Shown piece after piece: positions 48,584-59,174 of a stretch of DNA of 64,000 nt. This stretch comes from Gardnerella swidsinskii. GTDB taxonomy: Bacteria; Actinomycetota; Actinomycetes; Actinomycetales; Bifidobacteriaceae. The stretch is from contig NZ_QJVB01000003.1 of NCBI RefSeq assembly GCF_003397705.1, forward strand, positions 310,001 to 374,000, given 5' to 3'. Position numbers and translations under genes: made by a program. Each line of letters opens with the position of its first letter. Position 1 is the first letter of the stretch. The notes beneath the pieces are model-generated. The model was given only the letters and a program-made list of their open reading frames with translations, was not told the DNA's origin and searched no databases.

Positions 48584-50530
48584 ATGCAATCTAGTAATAA
48601 TAACTACAATAACGCTGAATCAACTATTAGCAACAGCACAAATAATAACTCTAAAGATGATTCAGATGTTAGAACTGCTGGAAAAAGTGTTGCGATAGAG
48701 CTAAGTGAAAATAACAAAAAAAACAAAAAGCCTCGTAAAACCTGCTGGCTACGTCGTCGCATAAATGCAATACCACTGAGTACGCGTTTAGTTGCATGTA
48801 CTCTCGCTATTTTAACTGTAGCCGCTTTTTGCATATCACTATCAATTCAGCAGCTCGTAGGAAATTATTTGCTAGAAAAAACTGATGTACAATTAGCAAG
48901 TCAAGCGCAATTTGTTTATGACAATGTTGATTCATTGCGCATGAAAAACTCAAATCAATCTTCAGTAGGTCCAAATAATTACTTTATGCAAGTTAGAGAT
49001 ACGCATAATAAAATTATTTCTACTCCATTAATACCAATTAAAGGATCGGTTGTTTCGGTTCCTAAACTTCCTGCAGACGGTTTTGATAGTAAAAAAATTG
49101 TTACCCACAAGCCTTACACAGCACCTGCAATCGTCAAGGGGAATACTAATAAAGTCGATGCAATCACTAAAAAGGCTGCAACAGCTCCATGGAGAGTTTT
49201 AGTATTAACGTGGGGTCAAAAAAATAGCTATAATTCAGAGTTAAGTGTTAGCGGTTATGTCTATATTGCTTTATCTCTTAGCGATCAAATTGATACCGTT
49301 AGCACACTTACTCGTTACTGTATAATGGTGAGTATTGCAGTTATTTTGTTTGGAGCAGTATTTTCAGCAATTATTATTCAATCAGCTTTAAGACCGTTAA
49401 AACGAATTGAAAAAACAGCTTCAAAAATTGCTTCTGGAGATTTAAGCAAACGAGTTCCATCTGCTCCTGAAAATACTGAGGTTGGATCTTTAGCAGCTTC
49501 TCTTAACTCTATGCTTGCTCGTATTGAAAGAGGATTTAATGAGCAAGAAGATATGACAGAAAAAATGAAGCGATTCGTTTCAGATGCAAGTCATGAATTA
49601 CGTACTCCATTAGCTGCAATTCATGGATATGCTGAGTTATATACAATGTGGCGCAACATGCCAGGAGAGCAGGAGAGAGCAGATGACTCTATTGCCCACA
49701 TTAAGGCTTCTAGCGAGAGAATGACTGAACTAGTAGAAGATTTGCTTTCTTTGGCGCGTTTTGATGAGGGTCGTGGAATTAATATTTCACAGCAAGTTAG
49801 CTTATCTCCAATACTTTCTGACGCGGCTAATGATCTACATGCTCTTGATCCTGCTAGATCCGTTCAACAAGGCTATTTAACTATTTCGGATGAGTGGAAG
49901 CTTATGAGTTGCACAAATTGCGATTTTGAGCGTAAGCTCCAATTCCATGTTGGTACACTTCCAACTGTTACGCTACTCGGTGATGGTGCTAGATTACGCC
50001 AAGTAATGACAAATATCGTAGGAAATATTCATAGATACACCCCTGTTGATTCTCCTGTAGAAATTGCAGTAGGAGTTATGAAGGCGTCTATAACTCCAAA
50101 TGAATTATCTAAATTACCTTCTGTAAAAGAATCACTGAAGGAGTTTTTGGAAGCAGCGGAAGTCAGCCAATCTACTGATACGGGTCATAAGTATGCTGTA
50201 ATTCGAGTTGTTGACCATGGCCCTGGAGTTCCAGAAGAATCATTGTCTAGAATTTTCGAGCGTTTCTATATTGCTGACCCATCAAGAGCTAGAGAAAAAG
50301 GTGGAACTGGCTTGGGCATGGCAATTGCGCAATCTGTAGTAAAAGCACATCATGGTTTTATTTGCGCAACTATATCTTCTCCATTAGAAGCATCGACCAA
50401 TTCTAAAACTAATCTTGATGACACTATGGATGGGTCTGAGCAAATAGATGTTAAAGCTCATGGCCTAACTCTTACTGTAGTTCTGCCAGTTAATGAAATC
50501 GATGAGCCTTCTAAAATTGTTAGCGATTAA
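48584..50530 (+). CDS. Sensor histidine kinase
   Basis: This 648-aa membrane kinase starts with a 60-residue Asn/Ser/Lys-rich stretch. TM helix 1 is near 68-92 and a ~150-residue extracellular sensor follows. TM2 is near 245-268, then HAMP. The HisKA motif is SDASHELRTPLAAIHGYAE with His near 337. The ATPase domain shows the N-box NIVGNIHRYTP and the G-boxes VVDHGPGVPEES and GGTGLGMAIA. It phosphorylates the regulator encoded 2 bp upstream. The signal is unknown. Confidence 0.93.
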   Translation: MQSSNNNYNNAESTISNSTNNNSKDDSDVRTAGKSVAIELSENNKKNKKPRKTCWLRRRINAIPLSTRLVACTLAILTVAAFCISLSIQQLVGNYLLEKTDVQLASQAQFVYDNVDSLRMKNSNQSSVGPNNYFMQVRDTHNKIISTPLIPIKGSVVSVPKLPADGFDSKKIVTHKPYTAPAIVKGNTNKVDAITKKAATAPWRVLVLTWGQKNSYNSELSVSGYVYIALSLSDQIDTVSTLTRYCIMVSIAVILFGAVFSAIIIQSALRPLKRIEKTASKIASGDLSKRVPSAPENTEVGSLAASLNSMLARIERGFNEQEDMTEKMKRFVSDASHELRTPLAAIHGYAELYTMWRNMPGEQERADDSIAHIKASSERMTELVEDLLSLARFDEGRGINISQQVSLSPILSDAANDLHALDPARSVQQGYLTISDEWKLMSCTNCDFERKLQFHVGTLPTVTLLGDGARLRQVMTNIVGNIHRYTPVDSPVEIAVGVMKASITPNELSKLPSVKESLKEFLEAAEVSQSTDTGHKYAVIRVVDHGPGVPEESLSRIFERFYIADPSRAREKGGTGLGMAIAQSVVKAHHGFICATISSPLEASTNSKTNLDDTMDGSEQIDVKAHGLTLTVVLPVNEIDEPSKIVSD

Positions 50531-50721
50531 AATATTGGCATTAGCAACACTTGCGTAGGTTAAAAAAATTTTATTGCCCGCGTGTATGCGCTACAATGTA
50601 ATAAGGAAACAAGTAATAACAATATTTGGTACACTATCTATAAACCTATCGCATATGCTGATACTTTATGCCTTGTGCACTTCAGCGTGCGAAATGAGAA
50701 TTATTTGGAGTGAGGTGTGTT

Positions 50722-51111
50722 ATGCCCAATGGGCGCGTGCGTTGGTACGATACGCAGAAGGGGTACGGCTTTATTGTTGGAGATGATGGTAAGGATGTTT
50801 TCTTGCCAGCAGCAGCATTGCCAGTTACTGTAAAAAGTTTACACAAGGGTACACGAGTTGAGTTTTCTGTAATTGAAGGTCGCAAAGGACCACAGGCTAT
50901 GGGCTTGAATGTTATTGCAACAGCACCATCGCTTGTAAAGGCTACTCGTCCTAAAGCCGAAGATATGGCAGCTATTGTAGAAGATCTTATTAAGCTTCTT
51001 GATTCTGCTGGTAATGGTTTGCGTCGACGTCATTACCCATCAACTGCTGAAAGCAAAAAACTTGCTACATTGTTGCGTGCAGTGGCAGATAATTTTGACG
51101 TTCAGGAATAG
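50722..51111 (+). CDS. Cold-shock-domain protein with C-terminal extension
   Basis: This 129-aa protein opens with a cold-shock OB fold containing the RNP1-like KGYGFIVGDDGKDVF and a second basic motif, then a helical extension (AEDMAAIVEDLIKLLDSAG, rich in Leu/Arg), as in longer actinobacterial Csp proteins. It probably binds single-stranded RNA or DNA. The ATG at 50722 has GAGTGAGG upstream; the frame opens earlier at 50710 without a site. Its stop overlaps the DUF3027 start region by one base if the GTG at 51111 is used. Confidence 0.85.
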   Translation: MPNGRVRWYDTQKGYGFIVGDDGKDVFLPAAALPVTVKSLHKGTRVEFSVIEGRKGPQAMGLNVIATAPSLVKATRPKAEDMAAIVEDLIKLLDSAGNGLRRRHYPSTAESKKLATLLRAVADNFDVQE

Positions 51112-52517
51112 TGTCTGGAATATTATTTATGACTGATGAAGTGATGGATCCACAAGAACTAGCTAGAAGTATAGCTGTGGAAACTTCAGAACGTACTGAT
51201 GCAGTAGGAGATTTTGTATCTTCTATAGAGCTTGGCAACGGAGTTACAGACTTTCGTTTCGTAAGCAATTTAGTTGGGTATGAAGGCTGGCAGTGGTCAG
51301 TTACGTTGTATCATGATGAAGAAACGCAACGTTGGACCGTGAACGAATCAACGCTTGTTCCTACTGAAAATTCTTTGCTTTCACCACCATGGATTCCGTG
51401 GAAAGACCGCTTGAAACCAAGTGATCTTTCTGTAATGGACTCTATTGGCACATCTGAAGACGATTCTCGACTAGAAGATGGCTTCCGCCAAGTAAATAAT
51501 ATTGATGATAATAATTCTGAAAAGAATATAGAATCAACAAATTCAGATGATCATTCTGAGTCTAAAACTGAAGATGACGCTAAAGCTAATACTAGCGAAG
51601 AAGATGCAGACACAAACGCAAACGCAGAAAAAGATATTAATCAAAATCAAGAATCTTGCGATGCAAATAATGATTTTGACGAAGATCTTGAAGAAGCTGT
51701 TTCAACGCTAAGACTGTCTCGCAGACGAGTAATGACTGCGGAAGCAATTTCACAAACAGCTAAACGCTGGTACGCAGGTCAACATGGCCCAAAGTCGTTA
51801 TCTACAAAAATTGCCGATGGCAAAGCATGTTCATCATGCGGATTCCTCATTCCTCTAGCTGGAAGTTTAGGCTCTATGTTTGGCGTATGCGCAAACATGT
51901 GGAGCCCAGACGATGGGCGAGTTGTATCGCTTGATCATGCTTGTGGTGAGCATTCTGACATTGAACCACCTGAGCCATCGCAGCTTTGGATTCAATCTGA
52001 ACCTGCATACGACGATTATCATATTGACATTTTGCAACAAGCTCCACGAGATGAGCGAGCAGACGTTGAGCTTATTGAGGAAGCAATCGAAGACAGTAAG
52101 ATGCATCGTCGTAAGCGCAGAAAATTAGATTCAAAATTGCGCAACAAAAAAGAAGCCTCAACAGACAAAGATGAACAAAATAATTTATCTGAATCTGATT
52201 TAATAGACAATTCAACTATTGACGAAAAATCATATGAAAATAATGATGACAAAAATCGCGAAATTGAAGTTGAAAATCAAACTGAAAAAATTGAAGAGAC
52301 TGTAGCTAATGAATCTGAAAAATTTGAAAAATCCCAAAAAGATACAGATTATCCTGATTCTTCAGAAGTAAACTTAGTAGACGAAAATTCTGTTACAGAA
52401 GAAATACCGTTAACAGGAAAAGTGGAAGAGTCACAAGAATCTGAAGACACTTCAAAAACTACAGCATCCACATCAATGCGATTATATAAAAGAAAATCTC
52501 GCAGACAACATAAGTAA
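51111..52517 (+). CDS. DUF3027-family protein with long acidic tail
   Basis: This 468-aa protein matches actinobacterial DUF3027: LVGYEGWQWSVTLYHDEET near 58-76, SPPWIPWKDRLKPSDLS, and a metal-site-like block CSSCGFLIPLAGSLGSMFGVCANMWSPDDG reported in shortened form (CSSCGFLIPLAGSLG, then FGVCANMWSPDD). Family function is unknown. Between and after these parts run about 60 and 140 residues of Asp/Glu/Asn/Ser low-complexity sequence. The start is either GTG 51111 (AGGAA upstream) or ATG 51129. Tight spacing to the cold-shock gene suggests an operon. Confidence 0.75.
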   Translation: MSGILFMTDEVMDPQELARSIAVETSERTDAVGDFVSSIELGNGVTDFRFVSNLVGYEGWQWSVTLYHDEETQRWTVNESTLVPTENSLLSPPWIPWKDRLKPSDLSVMDSIGTSEDDSRLEDGFRQVNNIDDNNSEKNIESTNSDDHSESKTEDDAKANTSEEDADTNANAEKDINQNQESCDANNDFDEDLEEAVSTLRLSRRRVMTAEAISQTAKRWYAGQHGPKSLSTKIADGKACSSCGFLIPLAGSLGSMFGVCANMWSPDDGRVVSLDHACGEHSDIEPPEPSQLWIQSEPAYDDYHIDILQQAPRDERADVELIEEAIEDSKMHRRKRRKLDSKLRNKKEASTDKDEQNNLSESDLIDNSTIDEKSYENNDDKNREIEVENQTEKIEETVANESEKFEKSQKDTDYPDSSEVNLVDENSVTEEIPLTGKVEESQESEDTSKTTASTSMRLYKRKSRRQHK

Positions 52518-52608
52518 TTATGCAAGAAACGAGAATATGAATATTTAGGTTCATCATTCATGATTATTGTGATGCTATGGAATGCTGTACGAATGAATAA
52601 ATATATAC

Positions 52609-52621
52609 GACGCTTCGCGTC
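52609..52621. promoter_or_regulatory. Palindrome upstream of clpC, candidate operator
   Basis: GACGC-TTC-GCGTC lies 48 bp before the clpC start. CGC/GCG half-sites recall the actinobacterial ClgR regulator, but spacing differs from consensus as I remember it. Confidence 0.35.
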
Positions 52622-52668
52622 ATGGCGACTCGTTACCATGGAATGAAAGAAAAGAACGGAAGGTAGTT

Positions 52669-55245
52669 ATGTTTGAACGGTTCACTGATCGCGCACGACG
52701 CGTGATTGTGCTAGCTCAGGAAGAGGCTCGCTCACTTCAGCACAATTATATTGGTACTGAGCATATTTTGCTCGGGCTTATTCGCGAAGGTGAGGGCATT
52801 GCCGCGAAAGCGTTAAGCTCAAAAGGCGTAGGCCTAGAAGGCACTCGCAAACAGGTTGAAGAGATGATCGGCAAAGGCACTGTTTCGCCTGCTGGTCATA
52901 TTCCTTTTACGCCTCACGCTAAGCAAGTGCTTGAACTGAGTTTGCGCGAAGCTCTTCAGCTTGGTCACAGTTATATTGGTACTGAGCATATTTTGCTAGG
53001 GCTTATACGCGAAGGCGAAGGTGTGGGCACGCAAGTACTTATAAAGATGGAAGTTGATCTTGGAGACTTGCGAAGCACTACTGTTGATTTAATTCGTGGA
53101 GATAATGCTCCTAATGGTAGCGAGAAGGGCGAGTTAGCTAATGCTGGAAGTGTGCAAGATAAGCGAAATCAATCCGGCTCTGCTCTTCTTGATCAATTTG
53201 GACGCAATTTAACATTTGAAGCTCAAGAAGGAAAGCTTGATCCTGTTATAGGTCGTTCTGAAGAAATTGAACGCGTTATGGTTGTACTTAGCCGACGCAC
53301 GAAGAATAATCCTGTGCTTATTGGAGAGCCTGGAGTTGGTAAGACTGCAGTTGTAGAAGGTCTCGCACAGAAAATCGTTGAAGGCGATGTGCCGGAAACG
53401 TTAAAAAATAAGCAAGTTTATTCTCTAGACTTAGGTTCAATGATTGCAGGATCTCGCTACCGTGGCGATTTCGAAGAGCGCTTGAAAAAAGTGCTTAAAG
53501 AAATTAAAACACGCGGCGATATTGTGCTTTTTATTGATGAGATTCACACTATTGTTGGAGCAGGTTCTGCTGATGGAGCTCTTGGTGCATCCGATATGCT
53601 TAAACCAATGCTTGCGCGTGGAGAGCTACAGACAATTGGTGCTACTACTACTGACGAGTATCGCAAGTATATTGAAAAAGATGCTGCTTTGGAGCGTCGT
53701 TTCCAGCCGATTCAAGTTCCAGAACCTACAATTGCTGAAACTATCGAGATTCTTAAAGGATTGCGTTCTCGCTACGAAAATCACCATCATGTAACTATTA
53801 CCGATGGAGCTTTACAGTCTTCTGCTGAGCTTTCTGATCGTTACATTCAAGATCGTCACCTTCCAGATAAGGCTATTGATCTTATTGATGAAGCTGGTGC
53901 GCGCTTGCGTATTAAGCGCTTGACTCAGCCGCCTGAGCTCAAAGAATTAAACCATAAGATTGCTAAGATTTCTGAAAAGAAAGATGAAGCAATCAAGCAG
54001 CAAGATTTTGAAGAAGCTGCCAATCTTCGCGACGATCAAGAAAAGCTTGAGAATGAAGCTGCAGAGAAGGAAAAGGCTTGGCGAGAAGGCGAGTCTAATG
54101 TCAAGATGGTTGTTGATGAAGACATGATTGCTTCCGTTGTTTCAAGCACTACAGGCATTCCTGTAGTAAAGCTTACTCAAGCGGAATCACAGAAGCTTCT
54201 TCAAATGGAATCTGAACTTCACAAGCGTATTGTTGGTCAAGATGAAGCTGTGTCTGCTTTAGCTCGCTCGATTCGTCGTGCTCGAGTTGGTTTGAAGGAC
54301 CCTAAACGTCCTTCTGGATCGTTTATTTTTGCTGGTCCTACTGGAGTTGGTAAAACTGAGCTTGCCAAGGCGCTTGCAAACTTCTTGTTTGATGACGATA
54401 ATGCCTTAATCAGAGTTGACATGTCAGAGTTTGCAGAAAAGTATGCTGCGTCTAGGCTTTTCGGTGCTCCTCCTGGATATGTTGGATATGAAGAAGGTGG
54501 CGAGCTTACTGAAAAAGTTCGCAGAAAGCCATTCTCTGTGGTGCTTTTCGACGAGATTGAAAAAGCTCATCCAGATATTTTCAACACGCTTTTGCAAGTA
54601 CTCGATGACGGTCACTTAACAGACGGTCAGGGTAGAAAAGTGGACTTTAAGAATACGATTATTATTCTTACCACCAATCTTGGTACTCGCGATATTGCGA
54701 AGGCTGCAAACACTGGCTTTACACTTGGAAATAACGCTGATTCCACGTATCAGCGTATGAAAGATCAGGTTAATTCTGAGCTTAAGCGTCATTTCCGTCC
54801 AGAGTTCTTAAACCGTTTGGACGACACTATTGTGTTCCGTCAGCTTACGGAGCCAGAAGTTCGTCAAATTGTTGACATGGACGTGAAGTTGCTTAACGAC
54901 AGGCTGTTTGATCGTCACATGTCTCTAGAAATTACGGATGCCGCTAAGAATTTGCTTGCACAGAAAGGCTTCGATCCTTTGCTTGGTGCACGTCCGTTGC
55001 GTCGCGTAATTCAGCGAGATATTGAGGATACTATTTCTGAAAAGATTTTGCTTGGTGAACTTTCTGACGGCGAACACATTAAGGTGGATGCTGAAGGCGA
55101 AGGATTGCTGGGGGAGTTCACAATTAAAGGCGAAAAGTTTGAGACAATAGACACAACTGCTGCTGTTGCTACTGAAGAAAATAAATCTGAGGATAATAAG
55201 TCTGAAGATAGCGCAGCTAAAGAAGATAGCAATAAGAATAAGTAA
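52669..55245 (+). CDS. clpC: ATP-dependent Clp protease ATPase subunit ClpC
   Basis: This 858-aa Hsp100 unfoldase feeds proteins to ClpP. Two Clp_N repeats fill residues 1-145 ([17 protein letters not shown] twice). The first AAA domain has Walker [14 protein letters not shown] near 218, a UVR motif lies near 430-465, and the second AAA domain has [14 protein letters not shown] near 556. The C-terminal D2-small domain begins [13 protein letters not shown], and a ~30-residue Glu/Asp/Ser/Lys tail is added. GGAAGG precedes the ATG. A strong terminator follows, and the foreign DNA begins immediately after it. Confidence 0.97.
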   Translation: MFERFTDRARRVIVLAQEEARSLQHNYIGTEHILLGLIREGEGIAAKALSSKGVGLEGTRKQVEEMIGKGTVSPAGHIPFTPHAKQVLELSLREALQLGHSYIGTEHILLGLIREGEGVGTQVLIKMEVDLGDLRSTTVDLIRGDNAPNGSEKGELANAGSVQDKRNQSGSALLDQFGRNLTFEAQEGKLDPVIGRSEEIERVMVVLSRRTKNNPVLIGEPGVGKTAVVEGLAQKIVEGDVPETLKNKQVYSLDLGSMIAGSRYRGDFEERLKKVLKEIKTRGDIVLFIDEIHTIVGAGSADGALGASDMLKPMLARGELQTIGATTTDEYRKYIEKDAALERRFQPIQVPEPTIAETIEILKGLRSRYENHHHVTITDGALQSSAELSDRYIQDRHLPDKAIDLIDEAGARLRIKRLTQPPELKELNHKIAKISEKKDEAIKQQDFEEAANLRDDQEKLENEAAEKEKAWREGESNVKMVVDEDMIASVVSSTTGIPVVKLTQAESQKLLQMESELHKRIVGQDEAVSALARSIRRARVGLKDPKRPSGSFIFAGPTGVGKTELAKALANFLFDDDNALIRVDMSEFAEKYAASRLFGAPPGYVGYEEGGELTEKVRRKPFSVVLFDEIEKAHPDIFNTLLQVLDDGHLTDGQGRKVDFKNTIIILTTNLGTRDIAKAANTGFTLGNNADSTYQRMKDQVNSELKRHFRPEFLNRLDDTIVFRQLTEPEVRQIVDMDVKLLNDRLFDRHMSLEITDAAKNLLAQKGFDPLLGARPLRRVIQRDIEDTISEKILLGELSDGEHIKVDAEGEGLLGEFTIKGEKFETIDTTAAVATEENKSEDNKSEDSAAKEDSNKNK

Positions 55246-55273
55246 AGTTACACAATAACTAACTGAATACACT

Positions 55274-55306
55274 AAAAGCCCGGCGCGTAAACTCGTCGGG
55301 CTTTTT
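55274..55306 (+). terminator. Terminator after clpC
   Basis: AAAAGCCCG (55274-55282) pairs with CGGGCTTTT from 55297, with an inner CG pair and a T run. It also marks the left edge of the inserted element. Confidence 0.9.
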
Positions 55307-55308
55307 GT

Positions 55309-58300
55309 TTGAATAAATTTTATAAAAATGCTATTGCAAGAAGTCTGTATGGAGGAAATACGCTTCTTGCCCATGTGGTAGGCAGTGGCAAGACCTTTGA
55401 AATGGTGGCTTCTGCAATGGAATCTAAAAGGCTTGGGATCTGTTCCAAGTCTTTATTTGTAGTACCGAATCACTTAACAGGTCAAATCGGCAGAGAGTTT
55501 ATGCAGCTTTACCCGTCGGCAAATATTGTGATAACAGATAAGAAAGACTTTGAGCCGAAAAACAGAAAAAGATTTATCGGAAGAATTGCCACAGGAGAGT
55601 ATGATGCCGTTGTAATCGGGCATACACAGTTTGAAAAGATCCCGATGAGTAAGGAATATCAGGAGAAGCATATCCAAGATCAGATTGATGAAATTATAAA
55701 CTATGCGGAGGAATATAAGCATGACAGAAATCAGAACTTTACGGTAAAGCAGCTTGAAAAAACGAAAAAGAAGCTGGAAACAAGGCTTGAAAAGTTAAAC
55801 GATGATTTTAAAAAAGACGATGTCATTACCTTTGAAGAATTAGGTGTAGATAAGCTCTTTATTGACGAGGCACATAATTACAAAAATCTCTACCTTTATA
55901 CAAAAATGAGAAATGTAGCAGGTATTGGGCAGTCTGAAGCTTTTAAGTCCTCCAATATGTTTATGAAGTGCAGATACATGGATGAAATGACAGGTGGAAA
56001 AGGTATTGTCTTTGCCACAGGAACGTCTGTCAGTAACTCGATGACAGAGCTTTATACTATGCAGCGTTATCTTTAGTATGAAAGCCTTAAAAAGAATAAT
56101 TTGGAGCATTTTGATAGCTGGGCTTCTACCTTTGGTGAAACGCAGTCAGCTTTTGAATTATCTTCGGAGGGAACAGAGTACAGAGTAAAGACAAGATTTT
56201 CCAAGTTCTATAACCTTCCTGAACTAATGAGTATGTTTAAAGAAGTTGCGGATATTCAGACAGCAGATATGCTAAATCTTCCAACACCTGAAGCACACTA
56301 TGAAGTTATTAAAACTTTGCCAAGTGAAGAGTAAAAGGAAATCCTAAAGAGCTTATCGGAAAGAGCTGATGATGTGAGAAACATGGTAGTAGAGCCTGAC
56401 GAAGATAATATGCTTAAAATTACCAATGACGGTAAGAAACTCGCCTTAGATCAGCGTTTAATCAATCCTTTACTTCCTGACAATCCTGACAGCAAGGTCA
56501 ATGTGTGCGTGAAAAATGTCTTTTCCATTTGGGATAAGACAAGAGAAAATAAGTCCACACAGCTTCTTTTCTCCGATATGTCAACTCCAAAAGGAAATGG
56601 AGAGTTTAATATTTATGATGATATTAGAGAAAAACTTGTGGCAATGGGAATACCGAAAGAAGAAATAGCCTTTATCCATGAAGCAAATTCTGATAAGCAA
56701 AAGGATGAACTCTTTGCAAAGGTAAGAAAAGGTGAGATTCGTATTTTAATGGGTTCTACACAGAAAATGGGAGCCGGAACGAATGTGCAAAACAAGCTGA
56801 TTGCACTTCATGATTTAGATGTCCCATGGCGTCCTGCCGACCTTGAGCAGAGAGCTGGAAGAATTGTAAGACAGGGAAATGAAAACAAAGAAGTCAGCAT
56901 ATACAGATATGTAACGGAGAATACCTTTGATGCGTACCTTTGGCAGACCATCGAGAATAAACAGAAGTTCATTTCTCAGATTATGACAAGTAAAACTCCT
57001 GTAAGAGTGGCGGAAGATGTGGACGAAAGCAGCTTAAACTATGCAGAGATTAAAGCCCTTGCTACAGGTGATCCGAAAATCAAGGAAAAGATGGATTTGG
57101 ATAATGAGGTTACAAAACTTAAAATGCTTGAAGCAAACTATAAGTCCAACCGTTACAGATTAGAGGATAAGGTTGCTAAAAACTATCCGGAAGAAATTTC
57201 AAGAACAGAAAAGCTTATTGAGACTGTAAAGAAAGATATTAAAGATGTAGAAGCAAAAGCTGAAGGAGAGGAAAAGTTTGCTTCTATTACTATCGGTGGT
57301 GAGAAGATATTAGACAAAAAGTTAGCCGGAGAAAAGCTGCTTGAAGCTATTTCTAAAGTAAAGATCAATGAAAGCAAAGTTATCGGTAAGTATAGAAACA
57401 TGGATTTAGAGGTAAGTTACAACTTCTTCACCAATGAGCATAACTTCAGCTTAAACGGTGCCGCAAAGCATTCAGGAGAGCTTGGAACGAGTGCGGACGG
57501 TAATATATTACAAGGCTTGATAATGCTCTTGAGAAAATGCCTGAGAAATTAAAGAGGCTTGAAGAAAAGCTCTTCAGCACAAAAGAACAGCTTGAAAATG
57601 CCAAAGAGGAATTACAAAAGCCTTTTGAAAAAGCTGATGAACTAAAGAATAAGGTGCTTCGCTTGGCAGAACTGAATAAGCTCCTTGATATGGGAGAAGT
57701 GGAAGAAAAGAGAAATGATAATCCCCTTGTAGAAGATGTAAAACGAGCCATCATTGACTTCTGCAACAGAGAGTATGAAGAAAATCATAGTTATGATGAG
57801 TTTGACGCTCTATATCCTGATTTAAAGCACATAGGAATTGCTTGTACTGATACACCGGATGAAAGACATGGCATAGAGTTTGAGTTAGACCTTGAGAATT
57901 ATACAGCAACTCAATATGTAAATGATGTTGTAGTAAGTCATTATGATTATGTAAAGGAAAATGGAAGTGTTGAAAAGGCTCTTGATGTCATAAAATTTGA
58001 AATGGAAAATGGAGAGTTTAATACCTTTGTTTCGGTAGATGAAGAAGAATTAAAGCAAGCAATTGGACTTGAAATTGATGATGAAGGTAACTTCTATGAT
58101 CCACTTTCTAAAGAACTTGATAATGATGGAATTGTTGACGGATATGACAATGACTTTAAGGACAGCGATTATTTTGAGTCAACCTATGATGTTGAAGATA
58201 ATTTGCATACCAAAGAGGAAGCCGCACAGAAAACGGGTGATAAATCATCTATCTTAGGACAGATAAGAGCCTATCAGGAAGAAAGTAAAACAGAAGAAAA

Positions 58301-58334
58301 ACAAACTGCAAAAGAACAGGAATATGTACGATAA
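55309..58334 (+). pseudogene. SNF2-like helicase (ICE helicase/methylase family), truncated, with nonsense codons and a frameshift
   Basis: This is the C-terminal ~1000 residues of the very large helicase carried by Tn916/Tn1549-type elements. It has [18 protein letters not shown] (Walker A), [12 protein letters not shown] (motif II), and GSTQKMGAGTNVQNKL with DLEQRAGRIVRQGNE (motifs V-VI). It is disabled. The N-terminus is missing. In-frame stops TAG 56074-56076 and TAA 56332-56334 stand where relatives have Gln, as I recall. A frameshift at about 57505-57512 separates the helicase end from the C-terminal EKMPEKLKRLEEK region (to 58334). The usual HEVGAGKT reads HVVGSGKT. Confidence 0.85.
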
Positions 58335-58356
58335 GGGAGGGAAACCTCCCTTTTAC
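58333..58356 (+). terminator. Hairpin after the helicase remnant
   Basis: AAGGGAGG, GAAA loop, CCTCCCTT then TT. A GNRA-type tetraloop on an 8-bp stem; terminator or attenuator between the helicase and SSB-like genes. Confidence 0.65.
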
Positions 58357-58374
58357 CATGAAAGGAGAAAAAAC

Positions 58375-59035
58375 ATGGATTACAAAACAATGAGAAATCA
58401 GATAGAAGATATGGTAAGTGATAATCACAAGGACTTTGTTAAGGCGGTTATCAGCATGGAAAAAAGGTATCAACGATGAAAGTGCTTTGGATAAGCTCTA
58501 TGAGGCTTATATGGACAATGACACCGTTAATTTACTGCATGAGGAATTTGATTACATGATTGAAGATTTAAGAGAACAGGGGCAGATTAAAGATCTTCCT
58601 TATGTTCAAGAGGAGAAAGATAATCTTGTCAATATCGTTGGAAATATTGTAGGAAAGATCGATGTAGTTGAAAGAGAAAATAAGAACGGCGAAGCCTTTT
58701 AAGTGGTAAACTTCTCTGTGGCATCTAAAGATGATGAGGGCAATAAGGTATATCATAATTGCTCCGCATACGGAGAAAAGGGTGATATTCCAAAAGACTT
58801 TAAGCAGGGAGATTTTGTAAAACTCTTTGGACAGATCAGAACTTCCGTTGACGATAACGGCAAGGAACATACTAACATTAGAATACTTTCTTCAAAACTC
58901 TTAAAGGCAAAAGAACAGATGAAAAGACAAGAAGAAAAGAAAGAATCTGTACTTGGAGCTATCAAAAAATATCAGGCTGAAGATAAGGAAAAGCCTAAAG
59001 AAAAGAAAGAAACATCAAAAGGAGCTGAGAGATAA
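58375..59035 (+). pseudogene. SSB-like OB-fold protein of the ICE, frameshifted and interrupted
   Basis: Joined, the pieces give a ~219-residue protein: an N-terminal MDYKTMRNQIEDMV helix, then an OB fold (NIVGKIDVVERENKNGEAF, stop, VVNFSVASKDDEGNKVYHN), then a charged tail ending KKETSKGAER. Two lesions are visible. One extra A in the A6 run near 58461-58466 shifts the frame. A TAA at 58700-58702 interrupts where Lys (AAA) fits the family pattern AFKVVNF. AAAGGAG precedes the ATG at 58375. The two later pieces share a frame, so only one shift is needed. Confidence 0.75.
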
Positions 59036-59042
59036 ACTTATG

Positions 59043-59079
59043 GTCGGTGTGGTCTTAGGACTGCACCGGCTCTTTTTTA
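59043..59079 (+). terminator. Terminator after the SSB-like pseudogene
   Basis: GTCGGTGTGGTC pairs with GACTGCACCGGC (three GU pairs), TTAG loop, then CTCTTTTTTA. It isolates the cargo genes that follow. Confidence 0.8.
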
Positions 59080-59174
59080 CTTGTGAAAGTTCGATTAAAG
59101 AGAATATTTTTATGAATGAAGTATATTTCATGGTATAATATAATAAAATAGTTTTCTCGAACGGAGGTTGCTGA

